64,000 nucleotides of DNA from Lumbricus terrestris. Taxonomy: Eukaryota > Annelida > Clitellata > Crassiclitellata > Lumbricidae. The notes below the pieces were generated by a model. The model searched no databases. It saw only the letters and a program-made list of their open reading frames with translations, and was not told the origin of the DNA. The translations under genes were made by a program, and so were the position numbers. The DNA is taken from the NCBI GenBank assembly GCA_949752735.1, contig OX457038.1, forward strand, positions 19,517,012-19,581,011. The letters run 5' to 3'. This document shows positions 31,601 through 41,734 of the stretch, in pieces. The stretch's first letter is position 1. Each line of letters starts with the position of its first letter.

Positions 31601-33700
31601 TTCGAATTAAATGGCAAGTTTATAAGAGTTCTGGTTGTAGCCGATGAAATATGGTTGTGATGTAATGTGTTGAGTGCAACTTTAGCCTACTTCATTAATC
31701 TTTATAGAATCGCATATCATCTATTTTCATTCACGTCTACTGGCATCATTGGCACCAGAATATTTTTCAGCAAGTTTGTGAAGGCATGTTTATTTAAGTT
31801 ACAAAAATTTTAATCAGACGGCCATATATTATGCTCTGTGTTGATACATGTACAATTGTACAAGAAGGTAATCTTCCACTTATGTTAGATGGTCCTTATA
31901 AAACACTTATGAGATGTCCCATTTATACATAATTGAGCCTTAAACTTTAGTTGCTTCAAAATTGCAGACCCATGAGTTTACTCCGATGGTAAATGTTCGT
32001 GCAAATACGATTCATGTTCAGTTCCCCAGGACCAATAAGAGTTACAAAAGAATATGCCTTATAGTAAATTACGAGATCTCTTATTTATGTAATTTATTAA
32101 ATGTATGTGATGCGTCTAAACATGTCTTTAGTAGACCTACTTAGGGTCTCTTCAGTTGTGGAGTATGGACAATTTAGTTACATGGTTTTTTATTACTCTA
32201 TTTACTGTTGTTATCATCATTAAAAAACCTTTGATAAGTTAAACAAATTAACTTTCTCTAAGTTATTCAAAGTGTAAAAAAGCATGTTAGGACTTGTCTG
32301 TGCCTTAAGTAGGACATTACTCTCGTGAAAGCTTTAATTAGGCGATCACCATCATCATAAATATTTCTATCCGAGCATCATTATTATTATTTTATTGTTA
32401 TTATTTTATTGTTGTTATTATGAGCCATATAGGCATCTATGTTGGCAACTAGAATTTATTTTGTGTATAACACTGACTGTGTAGGTGAGAGGTGACATTT
32501 CTTTCGTCCACACTGTAGTATTTCAATTTCGCAGCTCATTAAAAAATTATAAACATTTCTTGTTTCTTTAAAAGTCCTGAGTGTACCGTAATGTAGGCAT
32601 TAAAGGTGTAAAAGTAAACCTGTTTTAATATACGTGACTGGATGGTGCGAAAACACAAGAAACTATTACGTCACTTAGTAAAGAACATGGACAATATTTA
32701 TTTGCGCTGTCGAATAATTATCATTGTTACAAGTTTAAATATTATGACTAAACATCGTTGTACAAAGATCTGCAAAATATGTTACGCTGACAACAGTAGC
32801 ATGCATAATATTCGACTATAAAAATAGAGAGGATATGATCTCGCTTAATCATTCATCACGTGATTTACAAATTACAAGACGTATTCAAAGAGACAGTTGA
32901 CGTTTAGTACAGTTACGTTATTACAGTATCGTAATCGGGAAACCTTTTGTAGTATATCAGTCGGGTCTGCTGTTCAACCACCATAGGCCGCATATGCATA
33001 TTGCCTTAACTCTGCTTGATAAAGAGATGCTTGTCGTCTCACACAGCTATACCTACAACGATTTTGATTAGCGTCATTGCTTGACTCCTGAGCGTCCCCA
33101 GTCACAGTGACGCTATAGAAGTTGTTAGGTTAGATGAGGTTAAGACACGGTCACATAGATATAAATTTTGATATTATTATCAAGACTCTGGCCTTATGCT
33201 AGATCAAAACAGACTTCGGCAACAGTTACTGTTTTCGGTGACGTCAATTTCAACAGAACTAACAAAGCTGTGGATTGGGTGAAGCTGATTGGCACGGGTG
33301 AATTGTCGACTCGACGCACTGGACCATCTGAAGTTTATAACGACGTTACGTGTTTACTGATTTCATACACACACAGGTCTACGTACACACACATACATGC
33401 ATCCATACGTACGTACATACGTACACATTATGCATACTACAAGTATCGTGCGTTCAATGCACCGGATATTGACTCGTTTCACTTTCGGCAAAAGTTGATC
33501 GGATGTTCTTGTCCAAATCCGGATTGGGTTTCCATCCATCGTTCGTTTTCAAGGTCCTCTGAAATCCCGGATCCATAATAGACCTACTTCGGTTGCTCAT
33601 TTCCTCGTCTTATCTTCTTCACATACGACCTCGACACTTGCTTGATCACCAACATCAACTTAACTAATACTTTTCGAGGCACCATAGAAATCGTTGACAA
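28600..33700. other. Intergenic stretch, no gene seen
   Basis: About 5 kb of AT-rich DNA, poor in TAGGCCTA words like the MAP7-like gene. Scattered open stretches (for example 29467-29703, 30415-30720 and 33168-33578) lack recognisable domains, plausible starts or exon signals. A short run of ACGT/ACAT repeats lies near 33370-33425. Confidence 0.5.
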
Positions 33701-33826
33701 TTAAAAATTAAAAAGTTCAGACGTCGATCTCTGAGTGAAGAAGGTCTTCAAGGTTCGACTGACCAGAGATTTTGCAATGGATTGAGCTATGTGGGGATGG
33801 GGGGATGAACGACGACGGGGAGGGTG

Positions 33827-34879
33827 CTATAGGGGCAGGACGGGGCAACGAGATTGCGCTATGGTGGCATATGCCATGAGCCGGGCAATACCAGCGACCA
33901 GGAAGATAGCACCGAAAATGTCGAGCACGTAATGGTGTCCCGTGTAGAGCGTCGCCCAGGCCACCCAGACAACGTAGCCGGTGAACCTCGGACGGAGGTT
34001 GACCGGAAGTGTCAACAGGATGCACATGGGCCAGGCCACGTGACCGGAAGGAAACGACCCGAACGGAACCGGATTTCCGACGAACATTCCGTAGAAGAAG
34101 GGTCTTCCGGTGAAGGCGTCGATGCGTGCGAAGGCGGGGCCCTCCTTGTGGGCCACCAGGATCGCCTGGGCCATCGTCGTCTGGTTGGCGGCTGTCATCT
34201 GACCGGCCGCTATGAAGTCCAGCGCCCAGGGCGGTAGGGTCGGTAGAACAAGCCAGATGGCGTAGTGGCCCCACATGGTCAGGCCGAGCATCCGGTAGAA
34301 CTGCTGGACGAGCTCTAGACGATCGATGAGGACGAGGAAGACGGGGTAGAGCACCGGAATGACGTAATGAGCCAGGTACGGTATCGCGGCGAGGAAGTCG
34401 AGGACCATGAAGTGGACGGACGACACCATGAGATGGATTGGCCACGGAGAGAAGTAGCTCTCCCACGCTGAAACGTTCCTGAGGTTGGCGCAGCCGATGT
34501 CCGACGAGATCGGCAGTACGTGTAAGTAGGGGTTGATGCCGTAGAAGAGGAGGAAGAGAAGGTAGGGTACTGCACTGACAACTATCCGTTGTATGTCGTG
34601 CCTTGTAGGTACGTTGAGATGACCCCACTGGGTCCGCACCAGGGAACAGCGGAAGGCACACGGAGACAGAAGGCATTTAATCAATTTCCAGACGGTGGAG
34701 GCGAAGGATCTGTGCCTAGAATTGTGGTCGTTGTTGAGCTTTTCCGTTGGCACTGTGGATTGTCCAAAGAGGAAGCTGCTGGTCTTTGACGAATGGTCCT
34801 TGGACGCTGAGGACGAAGATGGTAGGAGTCCATTGATGGAGACCTTGAAGGACGCTGGAACGGACAGCGACGCTTCCAT
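33827..34879 (-). CDS. PAP2-superfamily membrane enzyme, Aur1/inositol phosphorylceramide synthase-like
   Basis: A 350-residue multi-pass protein on one coding exon. About six hydrophobic segments lie at residues 97-113, 145-165, 167-186, 200-215, 280-293 and 300-337. PAP2 phosphatase/transferase signatures are clear: FGSFPSGH (274-280, catalytic His280) and GHHYVLDI (314-321, His316 and Asp320 in the H-x3-D spacing). Upstream, LPPW (215-218) and EGPAFARIDAFTG (246-258) match the layout of fungal Aur1, which moves phosphoinositol onto ceramide in the Golgi. Substrate here is unproven; another head-group transferase or phosphatase remains possible. The start codon at 34877-34879 directly follows a strong 3' splice site (pyrimidine-rich, ending ACCAG), so an upstream 5' exon is likely. 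An upstream in-frame ATG (34910-34912) lies in the presumed intron. The gene is visibly GC-richer than its flanks. Confidence 0.8.
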   Translation of the reverse strand: MEASLSVPASFKVSINGLLPSSSSASKDHSSKTSSFLFGQSTVPTEKLNNDHNSRHRSFASTVWKLIKCLLSPCAFRCSLVRTQWGHLNVPTRHDIQRIVVSAVPYLLFLLFYGINPYLHVLPISSDIGCANLRNVSAWESYFSPWPIHLMVSSVHFMVLDFLAAIPYLAHYVIPVLYPVFLVLIDRLELVQQFYRMLGLTMWGHYAIWLVLPTLPPWALDFIAAGQMTAANQTTMAQAILVAHKEGPAFARIDAFTGRPFFYGMFVGNPVPFGSFPSGHVAWPMCILLTLPVNLRPRFTGYVVWVAWATLYTGHHYVLDIFGAIFLVAGIARLMAYATIAQSRCPVLPL

Positions 34880-34912
34880 CTGGTAAAAGAGCAAAACAAC
34901 AATTAAGTGCAA
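34880..34912 (-). promoter_or_regulatory. Splice acceptor deciding the start of the Aur1-like gene
   Basis: Read on the minus strand, a T/C-rich tract (TTGTTGTTTTGCTCTTTTAC) runs into CAG and then ATG. The AG is at 34881-34880, abutting the start codon. This argues against the longer reading that would begin 11 codons upstream. Confidence 0.6.
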
Positions 34913-34984
34913 TTCACTTCTATCTACACTGCCGTTTTATAAAATGCAATGCAGCGCTGAAATGGTTAATACACTCTAGCTATA

Positions 34985-35335
34985 TAGGTCGTGGCCCGCG
35001 GGTCAAAGTGGCCCGCCATGCCTCAAATAATGTCCCTCATCTCTCAAAGAACTATAAAAAAAATATATGAAAACATTGACAATTTGGACAGGATAGAACT
35101 CATAATAATTATTTTCTATTACAAATTATTTTTATTTTGATGTCCATAATTAAATGGCAATCATCAAGCATTCTAGTTTTTATTCAATTAGGCCCCTATA
35201 GCAATTTTATACGCTCTTAGTTAATTAAATTTTAACCTCGTGGCCCCTAATGTTCTTCAACTAAGAAATAGTGGCCCTCGTGTCCTCCAACTTAGAAAAA
35301 GTGGCCCTCAAGTCAAAAGAGGTTGGGAAAGACTG
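34985..35335. mobile_element. Truncated hAT-type (Charlie-like) MITE
   Basis: The right end, read inverted, is CAGTCTTTCCCAACCTCTTT followed by GACTTGAGGGCCAC, which is very like widespread hAT-Charlie termini. The left end has GTGGCCCGCGGGTCAAAGT but lacks the matching terminal CAG, so it is probably truncated. It lies upstream of the Aur1-like gene. Confidence 0.55.
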
Positions 35336-35447
35336 CTCTAGGCCTATAGCCGACTGAAAGCAATTAGAGTTTGGTAATGCGTTCTCATGCATCAAACGCC
35401 AATGTCCTTCGAAGACTTGAACGTGGTAATAATTATCACACAGGACT

Positions 35448-36582
35448 ATGGGCGGAGTTTCTCAGGGCTAGGGGGCTGAGCCATAGGCGCAACCACCCTA
35501 TGGGACCCACGGGACGCGTCCCCCCAACTTTTGAGTGGTCCCCCTAACTTTATTGTTATGGTCCCCCCAACTTTTAGGACGTGATTCATTTGGTCCCCCA
35601 ACTTTTAGGACGTGATTGCACCTATGGGCTGAGCCCCTCTATAAACCCACAGAATGTGATAAGGTCTATGCCTAGTTTAAATCACGGAATATCCCTACAT
35701 TGCATGCGGTATTATAGGGTTCGGTAGTCAGTTTGACACCTTAAAAACTCTACCATTACTGTGTCATTTAAAGAAATGTAAACAATGGGCTGGATACATT
35801 TATTAAAGTCTTAAACCATATTAGTGAGAACTGAAATCGTGAGTAGGCTATCATCGTCAGAATGAAAGCCTAAAAATGATCCAGTAGCAACGTGCAGATC
35901 CAAAAGATGCAAACTATTGGGAGGTGACACACTGAAGTCTTAAATCATGACTATCACATTAAAAATGAGCCCTTTTGTTCAGATGGCAGCTTAAGATTCT
36001 ACCAATGCAGTGTGGAAATATAAAAAAATTAAACAATGGGGAGGGAACATCTATTCAAGTTTTAAGCCATGTCTTTCATCACGAAATTACGATAAATTTT
36101 GTAGAGATGAGTCAGATGACATCTTGAAAGGTCACCATTAGCCTACTGTATGAAAATTTTAACACATTTTTAACAATGGGAAGGGACACTTTTGAAGTCT
36201 TAAGCCTGAAATCAGCACTGAAATGATGAGCAATAGCCTATTGAAAAAAAGGCATCCTAAAAGGCTAAAGTCTACCACTATAGTGTGGACATTTTAAAAA
36301 AACGGATGAAGGGTAGGGGCACACCCCTTTAGTAAGATGACAGCTTAAAATGCTACAATTACTGTGTGGAAATAAAAAAAACTTAAACTATGTGAGGGAA
36401 CATCTATTAACGTTTTAGACCATGGGAGGGGCAAATTCTCTCCCCAAACCCCTTCCCCTGCTCGGCGCTTCGCGCCTCGGCGATCGTCCCTCGGCCGCTC
36501 GTTCGTCCACCCTAAACCCGTGGAAGTGAATTAAGGTATACTTTAGCCACCCCTCCATGAGCTAAAACCAAACTCCGCCCAT
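35448..36582. mobile_element. Non-autonomous DNA transposon with internal 120-bp repeats
   Basis: Perfect 13-bp terminal inverted repeats, ATGGGCGGAGTTT at 35448-35460 and its complement at 36570-36582. The interior (35740-36440) is about six diverged copies of a roughly 120-bp unit with words such as TCTACCATTACTGTGTGGAA and AACAATGGGAGGGGACA. No target-site duplication was found and no transposase is present. A smaller element is nested at 35482-35626. Confidence 0.7.
35482..35626. mobile_element. 145-bp hAT-type MITE nested in the 35448-36582 element
   Basis: The ends CATAGGCGCAA and TTGCACCTATG are 11-bp inverted repeats with one mismatch. They are bordered by perfect 8-bp duplications GGCTGAGC (35474-35481 and 35627-35634). 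The body is two to three copies of GGTCCCCCCAACTTTTAGGA. Confidence 0.85.
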
Positions 36583-38523
36583 GCGCATGACCTTTTCTGC
36601 TGTAGGCCTAAAGGCAAATGTGTCATTCTGCTGTGCCCAGCGATTGCCCCAGTAGGGCGTAGCCTCTTGTGTGTATTATCATGCCATTATGGTGTAATTA
36701 GGGCCTACTCGACTGCCTAGTTGTTGGAGCGCCTGGTTGTACAATGTACAATTGTACATGAGTCAAACTGTCGTTCATCCCTCTCCCCATGATACGTGAT
36801 AACAAACACTATTGTTGCAGTTGTTCATAGCCTATTCTGAAAGAATAAAAGCGAGACGAAGATTACGGATGAGAGGAAAATAGAGAAGGACTACGTTATA
36901 AGCTACTGAAGAACTACACACAGGCCAGGAAGAAGATTTTTCAGACATTTTAGGGAAAGAAATTTAGAAAATCTAACATTTCAACGACTGTCTGATTTAT
37001 CATTTTTGGAGCGATCCGACATTTGATAGCTGTGCAAAACGATGGAACACGACCTTTGTTCCTCACATCGCCATCGTCGTCGTTATCATCGTTATCATCG
37101 TCATTGTCATGGTCATTGTCATGGTCGCTCATAGAATAGCCGCTGCTCTATTAACCCATAATATGACAAAAGCCATCTGAATGGAACGGAGAGATGTCGT
37201 GACTGTCCTAGACACGGTGCCGTCGTCATTGTCGTCGTCCATAGACTTATGTGCACGAGAGTGACACTCGAGATGTTGGCCGGTGAATAGCAATTGCCAC
37301 CTATGCTTTGATAAGCAGTTCGAGAGCTGAGGCCCTGAGAACACGCGCACATAGTAACCGATAGGGCATATACAGAAAGCAATGAGTCACTGTCATTTGA
37401 AAGTCGTTGTACATTGCGCACGCATTCTCAGCTTAGGCCAGTAGCCTACCACACAATTGTATGAACCGATGAAAACAACACTTCATATTTTAATCAACGC
37501 CTCGTTTCACAGAGACATGGTTTCCTCCCGAATACACACATAGCGATGCGCCTTTACGCTGCTCTCTTCTATTCGTTCGTTCATTCAATTATTCAACTTG
37601 CGTGCCCTACGAAATTGAACGGATCAAAGAGCCAAACTGGGAATTCCTATAGGTAGGCCGACAACTTCCCTGCAGAGTGAAACAGGAAGTAGGCTATAGC
37701 AGCCAAATCCATTATTAGTTTCAAAGCGTTCTTGTCCACTGCTCCCAAAATAGGGCGTAAATTTAAGTCCTACTTTACATTAATACAAGTAATCGTCTTG
37801 TGCAGCCGTGCTAACTGCTAAAGATACAGAAGTAGGTTAATTTGCACATGGACAACTTGATGTTTGAAACTTCGATCAATAACAATGGCATTAGCAGATG
37901 CTTGATTCATCAAAGACAATTATTATTATTGAATACAAACCTGTTGGCTAAGTCAAGATGTTATAATTGTGTTCTTTTCTTAGTTAAAAGCCCGACAAAA
38001 GTCATTGCATGCTTATGCACTGCAATTTTACAAATCTATCGCCAGAAATTTGTTTCAAGTAGGGGAGACCGAGGTTGGTTTAAGCGTGTTAGGTTAAGGA
38101 ACATCCCCTGTGTCTTTCGGCTATCCAACGCAGACATTTACTTAGTGACGTCTTGTCAACAGGCTTCGACTACGATTACGTCATCATAGCGAAACAATTC
38201 GGAACACACAGAGTAGGCTATTTGAAAATTTGGAGAATGGAATGTTTTTTTACACAATGTAACTTAAATTTTACATTCTACATAAATTTTATGTTTTGCA
38301 TCGTAAGCCTATAAGTCTCGATGATTTGTGCTTCTAGCCTTTCCTTTTATAGATGAATGAAGGTTTGCGATTAATTTTGATAAGAATAGACTATCATTGT
38401 TCGACCATGCACACACGTTTATTATGCACTACGTTGAGACGCCTATCGCCATGCAATCAACTTGTGTTTCAAGCATTGTGACTATCGTATAGCATGCTTC
38501 CTGTTCGCATACGTCACTTCGAA
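36583..38523. other. Intergenic stretch, no gene seen
   Basis: It holds GATGAC/GTCATC-type triplet runs near 37070-37135. Open stretches at 37119-37421 (-) and 37842-38189 (+) have no recognisable domain or splice context. Confidence 0.5.
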
Positions 38524-38531
38524 GTAGCCTA

Positions 38532-40112
38532 CAGTGCCGGCGTTAGCACCCCCCGAACCCCCGGCCGGGGGGGGCCTCGAGTTTGAAGGGGGCCCCAAAT
38601 TTAGCTGGTCAATATGCCTATTTGGTTCTGTACAGATCCGGTCTGGTGCATGTCTCAACTAACCATATGGCACTGCCATAGCAGACCTAAAGCAAATATC
38701 ATACTGATTTGGGCGTCAGCATAAAACCATTAGAGTTTTTAAAGGGGCCCCCAAATTTAGCTGGTCATTATGCCTATATGTGACTGTACAGATCCTTCTG
38801 GTGCACGCCTCAACTAACCATATGGCACTGCCATAGCAGACCTAAAGCAAATATCATACTGATTTGGGCGTCAGCATAAAACCATTAGAGCTTTTAAAGG
38901 GGTCCCCAAATTTAGCTGGTCATTATGCCTATATGTGACTGTACAGATCCTTCTGGTGCACGCCTCAACTAACCATATGGCACTGCCATAGCAGACCTAA
39001 AGCAAATATCATACTGATTTGGGCGTCAGCATAAAACCATTAGAGTTTTTAAAGGGGCCCCCAAATTTAGCTGGTCATTATGCCTATATGTGACTGTACA
39101 GATCCTTCTGGTGCACGCCTCAACTAACCATATGGCACTGCCATAGCAGACATAATGCAAATATCATACTAATTTGGGCGTAAGTATAAAGCCATTAGAA
39201 GTTTAAAGGGGCCCATAAATTTAGCTGGTCATTATGCCTATTTGTGACTGTGCAGATCCGGTCTGGTGTATGCCTCAACTAACCATATGGCACTACCATA
39301 GCAGACCTAATGCAAATATCATACTGATTTTGGGCGTAAGTATAAAGCTATTTAAACCAACTCGACCAAGCAATTTCGTCCACATTCTCAAACAAAACTT
39401 TTGTAAATTTTAACTTATTCTAATTGCTAATTGGATGAGGCCTCAAAATAAAACCTGCGTAAGGTCCAAACATTAAAGCCGGTGTAGGGTCCCAGATGTC
39501 CTTGGTGTGTGTCTGATCTCAAATTTGCAAGGGGCCTCAAATGTAGCTGGTAATTATAGCTTTCATTACTGTTCATTCCTGAAACCACGCACCGAATTAT
39601 GTTTTAACGCAAATCATACAAAATAATATAATATTACGCAAACCAATAGAGCATTGTCCTTCAACTAAAGAGGAGACTTTGGGGTGTGTGGACAGAGGCA
39701 TGGCCCCACAGTTTGTGGTTGGGACGGAATCCTTGTATCCCCAATATTTCAGAAATATTTCATAAGTATCATCCACTGCCCATCAATAATAATCATTTTG
39801 TTAAGATGACAGCCTATAAATGCTACCATTACAGTTGGAAAATTGGACAAATTTAAACAATGGAGAGGGGACACTATGAAGTCCTAAACCACGACTAACA
39901 GCATTGAAAAATGAGCAATTTTTGTAAAGACGACAGCTTAGAATTTTACAATAACAGCATGAAAATTCGAAACAACTTAACAATTGGGAGGGGACATTTA
40001 TTGAAGTCTTTCAGCACTTATACTGTGAGAAATTTTGCTGAGGTGACAGCTCAAGGTATGGGGGCCTCAAGGTTTTTTTGGGGGGGCCTCCGGTACCCTA
40101 GCGCCGGCACTG
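38532..40112. mobile_element. hAT-type non-autonomous transposon carrying a satellite-like array
   Basis: Terminal inverted repeats CAGTGCCGGCG (38532-38542) and CGCCGGCACTG (40102-40112) are bordered by perfect 8-bp target-site duplications GTAGCCTA (38524-38531 and 40113-40120). The left half is a 155-bp tandem array. The right part (39790-40050) carries copies of the same 120-bp module found in the 35448-36582 element. No transposase. Confidence 0.9.
38587..39357. repeat. 155-bp tandem repeat, five copies
   Basis: Units begin near 38587, 38741, 38896, 39051 and 39204 with AAAGGGGCCCCCAAATTTAG or variants. Copies two to four are almost identical; the first and fifth are diverged, and a degraded sixth lies near 39530. 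The array lies wholly inside the hAT element. Confidence 0.95.
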
Positions 40113-40336
40113 GTAGCCTATAGGCTATAGATGGATCATCTGGAGTTTAACATCTTATGGCAATCATGACAAAAGTACATGTAGGCTATTTGAACAGTTC
40201 CTACCGTTCGGCATAGCAGTCAACATTGTAGTTCAAGCAGCATTACATTTAAAGTAAATACCGCTGACAAGATATATATATATAGCCTACAATTATATAT
40301 AGAGCAGCCTAATTTGTTCGATTTCGAAGACTAATA

Positions 40337-40340
40337 TCTA

Positions 40341-40376
<36 letters not shown>

Positions 40377-40429
40377 CCTACCTACCTACCTACATACATA
40401 CATACCTACCTACCTACCTACCTACCTAC

Positions 40430-40484
<55 letters not shown>

Positions 40485-40497
40485 CCTACCTACCTAC

Positions 40498-40532
<35 letters not shown>

Positions 40533-40585
40533 CCTACCTACCTACCTATCTATCCATCCATCCGTCCGTCCGTCGGACGGTCCGT
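40337..40585. repeat. Compound tetranucleotide array (CTGT/CTAC/CTAT/CCGT)n
   Basis: Blocks of related CTNN tetranucleotides alternate for about 250 bases. It lies at the 3' end of a minus-strand LINE remnant and may have grown from that element's tail. Confidence 0.95.
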
Positions 40586-40589
40586 CCGT

Positions 40590-41325
40590 CAACTGGCGCA
40601 AAACACAGTAACGGGATCGAGTCAGTGATGTCTATTTGTCATCTATCATCAATCGAATTTATACAGCGACCCTTCAAGATGACTATTCAGAGACGCTCCC
40701 AACCCAGCCACGACCAAAGACGAAAATAGTCCAGTGGAAGGGAACGCAGGTCAAAGGGGAGGTTTTTCCAAACAGAGGGACCCACAACCAAGAAAGCCAT
40801 ATGCTGCCTGATGGCTGTACGTGCATGTGGAAGCATGCGCCGTGAGCAGCCACCAGAGCAAGCTGAAGTTGAAGTACAAGGAGCTGCCAAAGATAGACAA
40901 GCGCACTGCCTGCAGACAGAACACAATGACATAATTAATTATGAAGGAGGAACATATAGATAGGAAATGTTGCTGTATAGGGAGTCAGCGGAAGAATTTC
41001 GCATGTAAACATAGATGTGACCAAATGTAAAGGGACGTGACAAATCAAACGAGCAGCCGCCCACTCCAAGGGTTGCAATCGAACCTCTGGAACCTATGCA
41101 GAGGGAAGAAGAGCAGTCTAATCGATTGACGATGAAGCATGAACCATGCAAGGTGGCAGAGGAGAAGGCAGATCGAAGGATCAGGAGATAAGTCGCAACT
41201 GGCGCAAAACACAGTAACGGGATCGAGTCAGTGATGAGATATTGATGGTCCAGTATGATCCCAAGATTCCGGACACAGAGGGCGGGTACTGAACCAAACA
41301 TAGACATAAATATAGGCGTAAGCAT
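40590..41325 (-). pseudogene. LINE remnant: degraded reverse-transcriptase and ORF2 C-terminal pieces
   Basis: On the minus strand, about 41325-40940 contains VRNLGIILDHQYLIT and FIVNRLDCSSSL, motifs of the region just after the RT domain of CR1/L2-like LINEs. Next, 40932-40687 contains FLVVGPSVWKNLPFDLRSLP, the usual ORF2 C-terminus, followed by a stop and GCTGTATAAATTC. Frame breaks separate the pieces, so it is not functional. Confidence 0.65.
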
Positions 41326-41734
41326 TCTATAATATGCTGAGCGATTGATCTCAACGGTTATCGTCTATCTCTCGGTCCACTAGCATCGCATGTGTATGGA
41401 ATCCAAGGATGGAGAAGAGTCGTTGAAGGATCACAGTGGAAGACTGGGAAATTAGGAAGAGACGTGGAAGGAGATGGAAAGTGAGGATCTGCACTTGAAA
41501 CAACGCATATCGATGGAAGCCATCAGAAGTTCAGAACAACAAAGGACTAACTAATCGACGTTCAGCCCATGCACAGCTATTGTATATGGCACGTTATGCT
41601 TCAGCGGCTGATTATAATACTAATATAGGCGCAATATAACCATAAAGCAATTACTGTCCAGATGACATTTTTATCAGCTGCTGCTTCCCGTTCATATCGA
41701 CGCAGCAAATCCTTTGTTAAGACCAATAGATATA

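Noticed and set aside
33717..34676. 319-codon minus-strand frame overlapping the Aur1-like gene
   Set aside because: It is an alternative frame of the GC-rich PAP2 gene, Arg/Pro/Ser-rich with no family features. The other frame holds the catalytic motifs.
38587..39357. CRISPR-like array of repeats
   Set aside because: Direct tandem 155-bp units without spacers, inside a hAT transposon in an animal genome.
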